64,000 nt of DNA from Patiria miniata (lineage: Eukaryota; Echinodermata; Asteroidea; Valvatida; Asterinidae), in NCBI RefSeq assembly GCF_015706575.1, contig NW_024037074.1, positions 22,185,334 to 22,249,333 of the forward strand. Direction: 5' to 3'. Position 1 is the stretch's first letter; every line of letters starts with the position of its first letter. Position numbers and translations under genes: made by a program. Of this stretch, positions 33,500 to 43,289 are shown in pieces. The notes beneath the pieces are model-generated. The model was not told the DNA's origin. It ran no database searches and saw only the letters and a program-made list of their open reading frames with translations.

Positions 33500-34117
33500 T
33501 ACGGAAGCCCGTTCGTGCCAGATTTTAAAAGTGAAAAATATTTTTATTGCAAAATAACGCAATAGTTTTGCGAAATAACGCAATAGTTTTGCGAAATAGT
33601 AATGCGTTATTTCGCAAAACTATTGCGTTATTTCGCAATACTATTGCGTTATTTTACAATACTATTGCGTTATTTCGCAATAAGTATTGCGTTATTCGCA
33701 ATAAGTATTGCGTTATTTCGTAATACTATTGCGTTTTTTTCGCAATACATTTATTGCGTTATTTCGCAATACATTTATTGCGTTATTTCGCAAAAGTATT
33801 GCGTTATTTCGCAAAAGTATTGCGTTATTTCGCAATACTATTGCGTTATTTCGCAAAAGTATTGCGTTATTTCGCAAAAGTATTGCGTTATTTCGCAATA
33901 CTATTGCGTTATTTCGCAATACATTTATTGCGCTATTCCGCAATACTATTGCGTTATTTCGCAATACTATTGCGTTATTTCGCAATAGTATTGCGTTATT
34001 TCGCAATGGTATTGCGTTATTTCGCAAAACTATTGCGCTATTTCGCAAAACTATTGCGTTATTTCGCAATAAAAAATTGTTTTCACTTTTAAAATCTGGC
34101 ACGAACGGGGTTCCGTA
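33500..34117. mobile_element. Fold-back element with TACGGAA ends and TATTGCG satellite core (copy 2)
   Basis: 618 bp. Ends form an inverted repeat of about 37 bp with one mismatch (TACGGAAGCCCGTTCGTGCC on the left). The core is about 25 units of TATTGCGTTATTTCGCAA with short spacers. The first units (about 33545-33598) run in the opposite orientation to the rest (33602-34068), so the array is itself inverted. The many open frames on both strands (such as 33602-33988 and 33708-34118) are repeat artefacts. Confidence 0.9.
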
Positions 34118-34738
34118 GGATTGTGAACAACCTAACCAGATTAAATAAAAAAGATGCATCTACAAAAATTAGCAGCTTGTTTTATGTGACATTAGGTGGT
34201 GCACAGAAACAAAAACATGTCATAGGAATAGTTATCATGCCTTTGGGGGAGCTGTGTAAAAAAAAAGAGAAGGCTTTTCCGCTTTAGTGTGAAAAAAAGA
34301 AATAACCCAGTTGTCCCCTGCTCCGTGTAGTGTTTGCGTAATTGCCTATGATGTAGTCCTACACCGGCCATTGATTTGCCGTTACGTCAAGCCTGAGCTG
34401 TCACCGGTGTTTAAAAGGTGACCTGGTGTGGGTGAACAACCCACGTGATTTTCTTGAAGCGTGTCATAGAGCTGGAAAATGATACCTCGACCGGCTCCAG
34501 ATCATTGCGCGGGCTGAAGCTTCAGCAGGAGCACATGGCGCTCAGCTCATATGCGTCCAATCAACGTGAGTCTGTATCACGTGGGGAGGCCACCATTCAA
34601 ATCTCAAATATATACTGATCTCGCTGGAGAGAGGAAAGGAAAACCCCTTTAATTGTTACCTGGTTATAAAATACGATCAGTTGCTGCAGATCATCAGTGG
34701 TTGTGGCCCAACGAACAGCGTGCTTCAATTGTCGGCCC
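34118..34738 (+). promoter_or_regulatory. Putative Hox2 promoter and 5' UTR
   Basis: GC content rises from about 34340. CCAAT lies at 34557-34561, TATATA at 34609-34614, and the palindromic E-box CACGTG twice, at 34442-34447 and 34578-34583. With TATA at 34609, a start near 34640 would give a leader of about 100 bases before ATG 34739. Spacing is plausible for a TATA promoter but not proven. The left edge abuts the fold-back element. Confidence 0.5.
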
Positions 34739-35159
34739 ATGTCAAGTGAAACAAACCCTGCCTGGTTTGTGAAGATGGACAGGGCAGAGACAAGCAATCC
34801 GTTCTTGGCTAATGATTCCCACCTGACAGCCACGCATTCTGCCAATGCCAGCCTTGCTGCTTGCGGCTCGACCAAAGCGGCTGTGAGTCACCTCCCAACC
34901 ACGGGCACTTCATCCATCACCGGACTGCCGGACCAGGCATCCCCTGGGCAAGACACCACCGTCCGGTCCTGCTCTTCCTCGGCGGCGGTGAGTGGCCTGC
35001 CCTGCTCGCTGGGCCTGGGCTGCACTCAGTCCAAAGTCCGCGTCAAGGTCACCGGTACCAAAGGGTGCCCCGTTCCTTCGGTCAAGCTGCCTGAGTACCC
35101 CTGGGTGAGTGCTACACCTCCCGTAACCCAAGGCCACAACAAAGTTCAGGGGAAAGGAG
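34739..35159 (+). CDS. Hox2: Hox2 exon 1 (N-terminal region and hexapeptide)
   Basis: First coding exon of a paralogy-group-2 homeodomain factor, 140 codons plus one base. The frame is open from about 34669, but ATG 34739 is its first Met; a second Met follows at codon 13. The N-terminus lacks the conserved FEFEREIGFI start of vertebrate Hox2. The middle is Ser/Thr/Ala-rich. The hexapeptide appears as LPEYPWV (residues 117-123), where PEFPWM is usual: Trp is kept, Met is Val, and the following KEKK is missing. Exon ends at donor GTAAGT (35160), phase 1, which fits exon 2. A GTGAGT just after the YPW codons (35105) could be a cryptic donor but is out of phase with exon 2. Joined product 412 residues. 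Confidence 0.9.
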
Positions 35160-36164
35160 GTAAGTTTGAATTGTTGAATCCCGTTCGATTCGTATAGACA
35201 CCTTGTAACTATTAGAAAATCAAGACAATCGGATTTCTTTCAAAAGGTTGTTGAAGTGTTCATCATGTAAACATGAATGTTTATACGTGAATATGAAACT
35301 TTAATATAATGTGAAATTCTTCACTTACATTTTTTGTCATAAAATTGTTCATACTTGTGGCAAGTTGTGGACCAGCGTTCCTACCCTATGTCGAGGTGGA
35401 GCGGCCGGTTTTTCATGCAACCGAATTTTGTTAGAGGTTTTTGTGTTTTGTGTGTTTTTTAATCTATTTGATTTTTTTTTTTGAGATCATTTCCCCATCA
35501 TTTCCCCCTCAAGTTATACGACAATTTTGAGGAATTCTCCGAAACAAAATAGCAAGTAAGGTATTCGCAATTCCGTAACAAAAAATATGATGTAATTATT
35601 ATACTAATAAAAAATAAACATTGGAAAGTGGTTATGGAACTGTAGAAACTAACAATTAGCAATAGATTCAACGAAAACTTGATTTCGTCAGCCGGGATTT
35701 CCCCAGACACGGTGCGGTCTAACGGACTAGTGCCCTCAAGTTGTTTGATACTGTCCAGCATGATGTCCAAAACAAAAGATGGCTGGTTCAGTTCCTTTTT
35801 GCCTAAAACAGGTGTCTGTAACTCCCAATTGCCTCTGAAGCCAAGTAAAAACAACCGATCGGCCGAGACAAATGCGTCTATCCACAGCAACGCTTTCGCG
35901 GCACTCAGAGTGCAAATGTTCCCTCGCTTCATAACAGGGTTATAAACATGTATTGCCAAGATAAAACAAAATAACTCCGCATAGCCTATACCCAAAGTTT
36001 GAGAACAATCAGGGACGTATATACATGTACATCCCCTTTTTTCGGTCGGGAAGTAGGGTGATATAGCCCTAGTTTTCTCTTAATTGCTTGTAATACACAA
36101 TAGAAGTGCAGATCCACCAAACCAACAGGACTCTTATGGTAAACACTGATTTTCCCCTATTTAG
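35160..36164 (+). other. Hox2 intron 1
   Basis: 1005 bp from GTAAGT to TTTCCCCTATTTAG, phase 1, the usual position between hexapeptide and homeodomain. AT-rich, with nothing else recognised; the open frames at 35498-35995 (minus) and 35679-35945 (plus) overlap each other and show no domain. Confidence 0.9.
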
Positions 36165-36316
36165 GAGCATCAAAGGCCGCACCGTCTCGGCGTGTCCGCA
36201 CCGCCTTCACCAACACTCAGCTGCTGGAACTTGAGAAGGAGTTCCGCTACAACAAATACATCAACAGACCGCGTCGAATCGAGATCGCATGCCTGCTTGA
36301 GCTGACAGAGCGACAG
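36165..36316 (+). CDS. Hox2: Hox2 exon 2 (homeodomain residues 1-44)
   Basis: A 152-base exon. Two bases complete a Gly codon, then ASKAAP leads into the homeodomain from 36185. Residues [13 protein letters not shown] mark paralogy group 2 (proboscipedia type); helix 1-2 continues [15 protein letters not shown], where group 2 usually has HFNKYLCRPRR. The exon ends after TERQ (homeodomain position 44) at CAG/GTAGAT, phase 0, so an intron splits the homeobox just before the recognition helix core. The exon is short and easy to miss in open-frame scans. Confidence 0.95.
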
Positions 36317-36465
36317 GTAGATATTCGTTAATAATATTATTGGGTTTGTTTGCTGTGTTCTTGTTAGTTTGTTGTTTGTTTGTTTGTTTGTTTGTTTGTT
36401 GCTGCTGCAGCTTTTTTTGTCGTCGTGTATTTTTTCTCTCTGTTTTTATTTTAATAATGATGAGG

Positions 36466-36469
36466 TTGG

Positions 36470-36506
<37 letters not shown>

Positions 36507-36526
36507 AATGTTGTTGTTGTTGTTGA
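36466..36526. repeat. GTT microsatellite in Hox2 intron 2
   Basis: About 60 bp of (GTT)n with two small interruptions, following a GTTT repeat at 36366-36400. It produces a Leu-rich open frame (36340-36588) that is not a gene. Confidence 0.9.
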
Positions 36527-36659
36527 ACGTTATTAGAGTTTTTTCCTGTTTCTTTGCTAAAATTACATTTACAACTCATTTCGAGTAACACTTGTCGCTA
36601 AGAGAAGGGGTTTACCCCGGTGTTTCTGTCAGTGGCTTTAATATGCGCCGCAGCACCTA

Positions 36660-36790
36660 GCAAAAGGTGCTACATAATGGGTCTCATAATGTTCATATAC
36701 TTCACTTACCTGTCTTAAGTTTCATTCTCCCCTATAAGCACTTTGTATCCTTTGGAAAAGGCGCTTTATAGATACGGTTATTATTTAGTA
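36660..36790 (+). mobile_element. Probable SINE/LINE 3' tail fragment
   Basis: The segment ends GGAAAAGGCGCTTTATAGAT then ACGGTTATTATT, which resembles the GCGCTATATAAGAAC-type tail and TTATT-rich end of the SINE at 22525-22875. Only the tail is recognisable; no tRNA-like head or target duplication was found. Confidence 0.4.
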
Positions 36791-38024
36791 TTTCTACTTA
36801 AAACAAAGCGCCAAAACGGATATATTTAGGAAGAAGAAAGAATTATGAATACATTCAAAAGTACTGGACACAATTTGCAAACATTCAAACGTGAAACTGC
36901 CAAAAATATCAGGAAATAATAGGATCAGGCATCGTGTGAAATCATTGAGCTAGTATGATGTCATTTTCGAGAAAAGAGAATTTGCCTTGCGATGGTTATA
37001 GGGTTAGTAACTACTTTTTCATAAATGTTGGACAATTTCAGGAATATGTGCAGAGTAAGTCGTTTGCGTCAGATCACTTGCAAAGTGTCCCACTGAGATC
37101 AAATTTGAGTGTCCCCCCCAAAAAAAAATCCACAAAAAAAATGAACAAAACAAAATCCACGGGAAAACAAACCCGAATAAACCAAAGCAAAACAAGCACA
37201 TATTTGAATATGACAGCAATGCACGAAGAAAATCAATTGATATTATGACATGACTCACATGTGGGTCATTCATGTTTTAATGTGAACTAGAGGTTCGCGT
37301 TTGTTGTTACAAACGCAGAGTGGCCGGGCAGGCAATTTGTTCATTAAACTCTGCCGAGTTGAGTTATGAATATGTTTATGTAAGAACAAAGAATCACAAA
37401 CTTAAATCCTTTCCAGTACAATCCATTATTCTGTTTTAAAAAAGATGCATCTTTAACCGTGTGATAAATTTCAGTAAACATTCTATGTACACATACAAGT
37501 TATTTCTGGCTTGATAACGTCATTAGTCAAAAACGGGAAGTGGATACTGATTTAGTTAGGAGTGGATAAATGTTCGTTGTGAAGTTAAATAACGTATGAA
37601 AATATGGCAAATATAACTGTATGTATTCATAACACCTAACTTCCGGTTTGATGACGTCACAGTATTTGGAAGCAAAAGGTGAACATTGTAAGGGATATCT
37701 TATTTGGGCTACAAAGATATACGACATGGATCAAAAGATACAATTAAATTTAAACTTATGATCGTTTTCAAATTCTCCTTCAAGTAACTGCCAGTCATGA
37801 ATGTGAAACCTTGTGGTTGAAAGAGAATATCAAGAGGCGATTTGGTAAAATTTGAACGGATGGTTTAAAAATTAAAGAAAGCAAACACTATTTTATGAGC
37901 CGCTAGGGGCGCTTTTTCGGACGATGACATCATCATACTGTTTGCTTTGTGTCTGGCATTCCTAACTAAACACTTTTATATATTGGTAGTAAAATGCTTC
38001 CGCTTTTGAGTTATTTTCAGTTTT

Positions 38025-38590
38025 TATTGCACTTCCGGTAACACCGGAAGTAAAGGTCAAGCTGTTTTGTGTCTGGGAACAAGAAATGTTTTTCACGGCA
38101 TAGTCTACAACCTCACGAAAAAACGAACACGATACTCTATTTGGTTCAACAGACATAGCGCAAACTATTTTGTCAAAATTTGTCCTTAAATCGATTGTAA
38201 TTTGATACATGATGACATCATGATGACGTAACAAAATTTACAACATCTCCATAACATGGTACAAGTTCACACTAGGTTTTATGGTCATACCGTAAACCGT
38301 TCGGAAGAAAGTTTGCTTTGTTTTGATTTCAGGCTAACGTCTTCATTTTGAATTCACCTATCTTTGACCTTCCGGTAGCCCCGGAAGAAAAGGTCAAACG
38401 ACTTTGGCTTCAAATCAAAAATGTCTATCGAGGTATTGTCCATTAGATCACAAAGTATGAAAGTGATCGTTCATTTTGTTCATGAGTTATACTTGACGGA
38501 AAATTGTCATATTTTGACCAAAAATCGCTTGTAATTTGACACTGATGACGTCATAGTGACGTCAGAGTAAAATGCACCACTCAGGATGAG
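38025..38590 (+). repeat. Degenerate ~335-bp tandem repeat with CRE- and ETS-like motifs
   Basis: Two diverged units. Each starts with a small hairpin (CTTCCGGTAACACCGGAAGT at about 38031, CTTCCGGTAGCCCCGGAAG at 38371), has AAGGTCAA next to it, and about 170 bp later TGATGACATCATGATGACGT or TGATGACGTCATAGTGACGT. A weaker relative lies around 37640 (ACTTCCGG, GATGACGTCAC) and at 37920. CCGGAAGT matches ETS sites and TGACGTCA the CREB/ATF site. It may be a decayed transposon rather than an enhancer. Confidence 0.55.
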
Positions 38591-38835
38591 GGTCGATATA
38601 TATTGAAAGTTACAAGTTCATACCATACACCGTCTAGGAAAAACCCGCGGAGAAGTATTGTCCGTAAAAAAAAAGAACCAAACAAAGAAGATTTATGAGA
38701 ACAATTCCAGACAGTGGTCGGGTTGTGCCCGACCACTCAAAAACCACAGGTTGAAAAAAAAACATGTGTTAATGTGATCGAATAACAAAGTAAATTGGGT
38801 TTTTAATATTAATACACATATTTTTTTTCATTCAG

Positions 38836-39501
38836 GTGAAAGTTTGGTTTCAGAACCGTCGAATGAAAGAGAAACGTCTTGCATTGAAGAATGCAAGCAA
38901 AGCTAAATGTTACCAAGGCAACCATCGTGGTCAACACCACTTTGGGACTGGTGCGTCTCCATTTGTTGACAGGGGTGATCAGCCGTCAAACCCATACAAC
39001 AATGAGGAACAAATCCAAAATGATCCAAACTACCGAAATCTGGCCACTGTCAGAGCAGTACCCACCGCCGCAGCCCCCGTCTCCCGTCAACCTCCTACCA
39101 ACGCTGCGGACATCTTGGAGCAGCAATCCACGGCTACTTTGAGCGCCCAAAACCAGAGTTCAGCCAGTTTGACATCCAGCTTAGGCGGCCTACGCCCAAC
39201 TGTGGCCGGCGGAGTCGACTCGTACCATCATCGCTACGAGCATCACCGCTACACTTACCCAACTGAGGAGAGAATGGACGGCTCTATCCGCGGTAATACC
39301 AAGACGGCATGGTGCCCCCTTCCCGGAGGATCCTCGTCAGGCGCCGCTGTGAATGATGGTTACCGTTTGACGTATGGAGCCGAGGTTGGAGAGTTCATGC
39401 AGGCTCAGTACACTCTTTGTCCAGTGAAAGAGTCAGGTTTATGTAGCGGGCAGCAATATACCAATATCAATTCAAATATAATGTACCCGCCGCATTTCTA
39501 A
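38836..39501 (+). CDS. Hox2: Hox2 exon 3 (homeodomain residues 45-60 and C-terminus)
   Basis: Starts in phase 0 with [16 protein letters not shown], completing the homeodomain (ends 38883) with W48, F49, N51 and R53 intact; position 56 is Glu, where His is usual in Hox2. The long C-terminal part (about 205 residues) is rich in Ser, Asn, Gln and Pro with short His/Tyr-rich stretches (YHHRYEHHRYTYP), and ends MYPPHF. Stop TAA at 39499-39501. The final five codons and the stop are repeated at 17333-17350. No frameshift. Group-2 assignment rests on the homeodomain; outside it the protein is divergent. Confidence 0.95.
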   Translation: MKVWFQNRRMKEKRLALKNASKAKCYQGNHRGQHHFGTGASPFVDRGDQPSNPYNNEEQIQNDPNYRNLATVRAVPTAAAPVSRQPPTNAADILEQQSTATLSAQNQSSASLTSSLGGLRPTVAGGVDSYHHRYEHHRYTYPTEERMDGSIRGNTKTAWCPLPGGSSSGAAVNDGYRLTYGAEVGEFMQAQYTLCPVKESGLCSGQQYTNINSNIMYPPHF

Positions 39502-39666
39502 GTATACACCTACTTTGTGGTCAAAGGTTGCATTCAGCATAGATTTATGTTTTTTTGTATCAGTAAAGATAACACACGAAAAACAAACTGTCAAAATATG
39601 CCGAGAGATCATGCAGATATCAAATTCCGGTATTGGTTGTTGCCTACAATTAAATTACAAAATACA

Positions 39667-39672
39667 AATAAA
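39667..39672 (+). terminator. Hox2 polyadenylation signal AATAAA
   Basis: First AATAAA after the Hox2 stop, 165 bases downstream, followed by AC-rich sequence and then a GT-containing stretch. The same signal is kept in the displaced copy at 17517-17522. Cleavage would fall near 39690. Confidence 0.6.
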
Positions 39673-39805
39673 CAGCTGTAAAGATAAACCAGCACAGAGT
39701 GCGACCGATACCACTCTTAAGTTGACTGAATATTGATTTCATTGTTTCACTTATTATGTGAACGTATTGTACAGATAGAATAGTGTCAACAAAATACGGA
39801 GTGTA

Positions 39806-40400
39806 AAGGGCCCATGCAATGTAATTGTTTTGATGCAATCCTTGAAAATGCACCTTTGTGTCCCAGTTAGCCTCATTTTCATTTTTTTGTTTTGCCATTT
39901 TCAAGGGTATTTTGGTGTCCTTTGGTTTGTATGCAAATGAAAATTTCCATATTCATGAGCAAAAGTGTGTTGTCATTTCAGGCAGAAACCCCAATGTTAC
40001 AGTTTAATATTTCAGCACAAAAAGTTGCCAGAACTTGGATATTTTGCTGTCGTGAATTTTCTGTTCTTTGATGTGACTCGTTCTTCGTTGTTGTGACAAA
40101 ACATGGCAGTAAGACAGTGAACAAACTTTTCTCACAGATGTTTTCATTGAGCAAAGTTTGGGTTCCCAATGTGAGCAGAATTCCCTTGTTTCCCTTAACT
40201 GAACAGTGTCTTCCCGAAATGACATCACAGCAACGGCGCCCTCAGTTATCTGGATAAGCATGGAAACTTTAAATGTTTAAAGAAGTGCACTTTTCAATAA
40301 AATTAACCAAAAAGGGATGTCACATAGTTTTCATAAATTTAAGAGGAGTAGAATGTTGCACAAAATATGTTCCTAAGAAAACTTAATTGCATGGACCCTT
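39806..40400 (+). mobile_element. Inverted-repeat element AAGGGCCCATGCAATGTAAT, best copy
   Basis: 595 bp starting AAGGGCCCATGCAATGTAAT and ending AATTGCATGGACCCTT, its imperfect reverse complement. Sub-terminal GATGCAATCCTTGAAAATGC and, near the other end, AAGAAGTGCACTTTTCAATA are also inverted relatives. Other copies: 17656-18190, 14390-14900 (reverse), 28840-29210 and 32092-32330. No transposase, so non-autonomous. It may overlap the distal 3' UTR region of Hox2. Confidence 0.75.
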
Positions 40401-40894
40401 CAATGTAAATGTCCCACCAACTGATTAATATTTAAATTTGGTTTTTCGCGAAAAACAAATGAGCAGGAATTTGCTTCTTAACGACGGAAACGTATTATAA
40501 TTTCTTGTAAGATGGTACTCTCGGAGAAAATTTACAAGTCTAAACAGATGTTTGGAGAGCGGGTTATACTGAATGGCATGGAGGAAGTGCCTCTAAAAAA
40601 GTCAGCACTTGGAAAACACGATCTTTTGTTTATTATTTTTAAGTTGAAGACGTCTTGCAAACCTTTATTGGGCTGTTTCACTTTTTTTTTTATTGAAACC
40701 ATGTTTTTTTTCTCTTTTCCTTTCGACTTCAAACTGTTTTAACCCAAACAGCGGGGGTAAAACAAAACCTTATAACTATTGGTTAAGACCTAGCTAAGTT
40801 GAACTATTTTTACTAAATGTTCCATAACGACCTTTGTGTTTGTTGACATCTTAAATTGTTAATTACTTTGCTTTTGAGTGTTACTTACACGTAA

Positions 40895-40938
40895 CACGCT
40901 CGCACGCTCGCACGCTCGCACGCTCGCACGCTCGCACG
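40895..40938. repeat. CACGCTCG octanucleotide microsatellite
   Basis: Five and a half perfect tandem copies of CACGCTCG, a strikingly GC-rich patch in an AT-rich spacer 1.4 kb after Hox2. Confidence 0.97.
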
Positions 40939-41370
40939 TTTAACCATTACAACTAAGGCCCAACTTTTGTTCTGAGTTATTTTTGTCTCAGCTTTTTTCA
41001 CTGTTTAAGCCTCTTCTTTCACTGTAGTACAAAGTTGTTGTGTACGTACTTTTGGGGTGTGGCACCTTGAAAAATAGATTTTCAAATCGAATAAATTATT
41101 TAGAATTGCATTAGTTATGAGCTTTCCCAATTAGAAATCGCACAAAACAATCGGCCCACAACAAGTAATCAGTTTTTTAATTTTATTTTTGAATGAAGAG
41201 CGGGACGCTCCTAATTCGTTCTGAATAGTGTGCGCAATTTCTGAAATGAAGCGCGCCATTTAAAACCACTTTTAAAAACAAAGGCCTGCAAAAAACAAAC
41301 AAGCAAATTTATTTGTTACAGGACATAATATTTCTGTAAATTTCGTTCGGAAAAGAAAATCGAAATTTTG

Positions 41371-42404
41371 AAAAAGCACGTGTATATCAACTTTAAGGGT
41401 AGAGTAAAGCCACTGACAAAAGGTGGTTTTTCAGTCTAATATTTACATTCAGGAAAGTATACGTTTGTTTTCGCCTCGATTCATGAAGTAATCATTGTGA
41501 ATTTAGGTTATATTTCTTGAAAACCCACACAAGGTTTTCCCGTATATTAAAGCGCACTCATCACAAGAACAACTCGTGCATTGTGAAAGACCGAATTATT
41601 GAGATAAGCCTCTTGAAAACAGCCGATGTAAAACAAATCTTTTTCAATCAATCATTGTTTAAGACTTAGCCAGGTAAAAATATTTTTCAAAATTTTGAAA
41701 TCTACCCGTTTGCTTGTATATATGTATTTGTAATATTTGTATTCATTTTAAAGTCATCCTCAACACGCTGGCACATGTTCGCACCTTTTAAAAACCGATA
41801 TTATATTGCATTTCAAGTTTTATATGCATATTAAAGTTTGCACCAACTATAGAGCCGTTGCCCTCGAGATACTTTAAGGATAACGTTAAACACTGAAGTT
41901 ATAGTTTAATTTGCAATTTAAATTTTCCATTAATATAATTTATACTTTGGATTTCACTGCTCTTCATAATCACTCGTTCTGAAATTAAGTTATATTTCTT
42001 GAAAGTGCACTAATTACAAGTTTAACTCATATTTTAAAGCGCACCCATCACAAGTATTATTCTTAGGATCAAAATTACAGACCAAAATATTAAGAGAAAG
42101 ATCACTATTAATCACATGTTCGCATATTCGCTTTAACAGCTCTAGCTTCTCAGTAATTTACTTTAGTTTTGCCTGGAAATACGATCACCATTACGTCACA
42201 AAATTGAGTGAAAAGACACAGGAAATGTATGAATAATTTGATCAATAAATTTGTTTTCATTTCTTTTAAATTCTCCTTTTTACAATTTTTTTTTAGGCCT
42301 AATGGTTTTGCTGCCTTCGTTTTGCTGAGATTTGCTGAGCCACTCCGCTTGTTTTCTATAGTCCAGGAAAAATACTTTATCTTTTAAGTTAACCTTACAC
42401 AAAA
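41371..42404. other. AT-rich spacer, nothing recognised
   Basis: No coding frame of note and no clear repeat structure apart from a short recurring AARCGCACYCATCACAAG motif (41549 and 42039), which suggests a decayed direct repeat of about 490 bp. Confidence 0.5.
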
Positions 42405-43020
42405 TCCAAGTGGTGGAAATATGCCTAATTTGCATAAATTGTTACCTGTCGTGTGATATATTTGTTCCCATATTTGGGTAAATATATACTTTTTTTTTGA
42501 AAAGTTATTTTGGTGATTCTACTTATACATCCTTACTTCAATAACATTTTCGAAAGCATATAAGTGACTGAATTATTATGAGTACATAGTAACGATCCAA
42601 AATGGCTACTATTATACCCTACAGTTGCGCACATTTACCTTGTCTCCAGATATCATCAAGTAGTCTTGCCAATGATGAGCTTCAAATTCACCAATTTGCT
42701 TACTGGCACAGTTACCCTATTAAAACTTTATTGAAAATCATGTGAACAATGACAACATTGTGACATTTAGCCCAGCAAACAAAGACGGGGAAAAACGAGT
42801 GTCCGTAGATTGGGCTAAAACTAAGGCTACGGTTTGCCTAACGCGGGGGACTTAAACAAGTTGGAGGAAATTCCCCAAAATACTAGATTATTGTTTCTTA
42901 CAATAATTATGTCAACGTCAGAATGTTTTCTCACCAATAATTTTGGGAATTTCCTTGAATTAGGCAACCCTTCACCTACTTAATTTACGGACACTAGTAT
43001 GTTTCCCCGTTTTAGCAAGA
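42405..43020. mobile_element. Truncated copy of the large palindromic element
   Basis: 42405-42820 matches the left arm of the palindrome at 55623-56895 (shared CCTAATTTGCATAAATYGTT, TAACGATCCAAAATGGCTAC, TTACCTTGTCTCCAGATATC). 42925-43020 matches part of the opposite arm in inverted sense (GGAATTTCCTTGAAT, ACTTAATTTACGGACA). The outer part of the right arm is missing. Confidence 0.75.
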
Positions 43021-43289
43021 TCTTTTTTTTGAAATTGTGTAACACAATTTGCACATTTGCATGCTCCTTGAATTAAATTCAATTATTATTTTAGTATATT
43101 TTAGCATTCAATTTGACGTTTCGTTGCAATTAGATTCTAATTGGACCATTTTTTTTAACAATATTTTTCACTGTCTCTCTCCAAATTGTATACATATTAT
43201 TTAGGGGTGAATCTTGACTAACCACAATTGGATCGAATCACATATTTCTTGAAATCTCCATCGTCTTCATAATCACTAGTGGGACGGAA

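Larger units (their letters stand above)
36317..38835 (+). other. Hox2 intron 2, inside the homeobox
   Basis: 2519 bp, phase 0, between homeodomain residues 44 and 45. Donor GTAGAT is weak; acceptor is a long T run ending TTCATTCAG. Contents: GTTT and GTT microsatellites (36366-36400 and 36466-36526), a likely SINE or LINE tail (36660-36790), and degenerate repeats rich in TGACGTCA and CCGGAAG motifs (37640-38590). Confidence 0.93.
39484..41370 (+). repeat. Downstream copy of the Hox2 3'-end direct repeat
   Basis: Partner of 17333-18656, in the same orientation, 22.15 kb apart, so Hox2 sits between the copies. Blocks: 39484-39805 (last codons and 3' UTR, about 98% identical to 17333-17655), 39806-40400 (inverted-repeat element) and 41041-41370 (matches 18361-18656, with shared GAGCGGGACGCTCC and TCGTTCGGAAAAGAAAATCG). 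640 bp here separates the last two blocks, against 170 bp in the other copy. Confidence 0.88.

Noticed and set aside
10846..34117. Possible mir-10 or another gene between Hox3 and Hox2
   Set aside because: The mature miR-10 sequence (ACCCTGTAGATCCGAAT-like) was not found on reading, and miR-10 normally lies near Hox4, not in this spacer.
33602..34159. Long overlapping open frames with repeated LRYFAI or ALFRNT peptides on both strands
   Set aside because: Generated by the TATTGCG tandem array; open in several phases at once.
34697..34738. Extended Hox2 N-terminus from a GTG at 34697
   Set aside because: There is no ATG in this part of the open frame; the first Met is at 34739.
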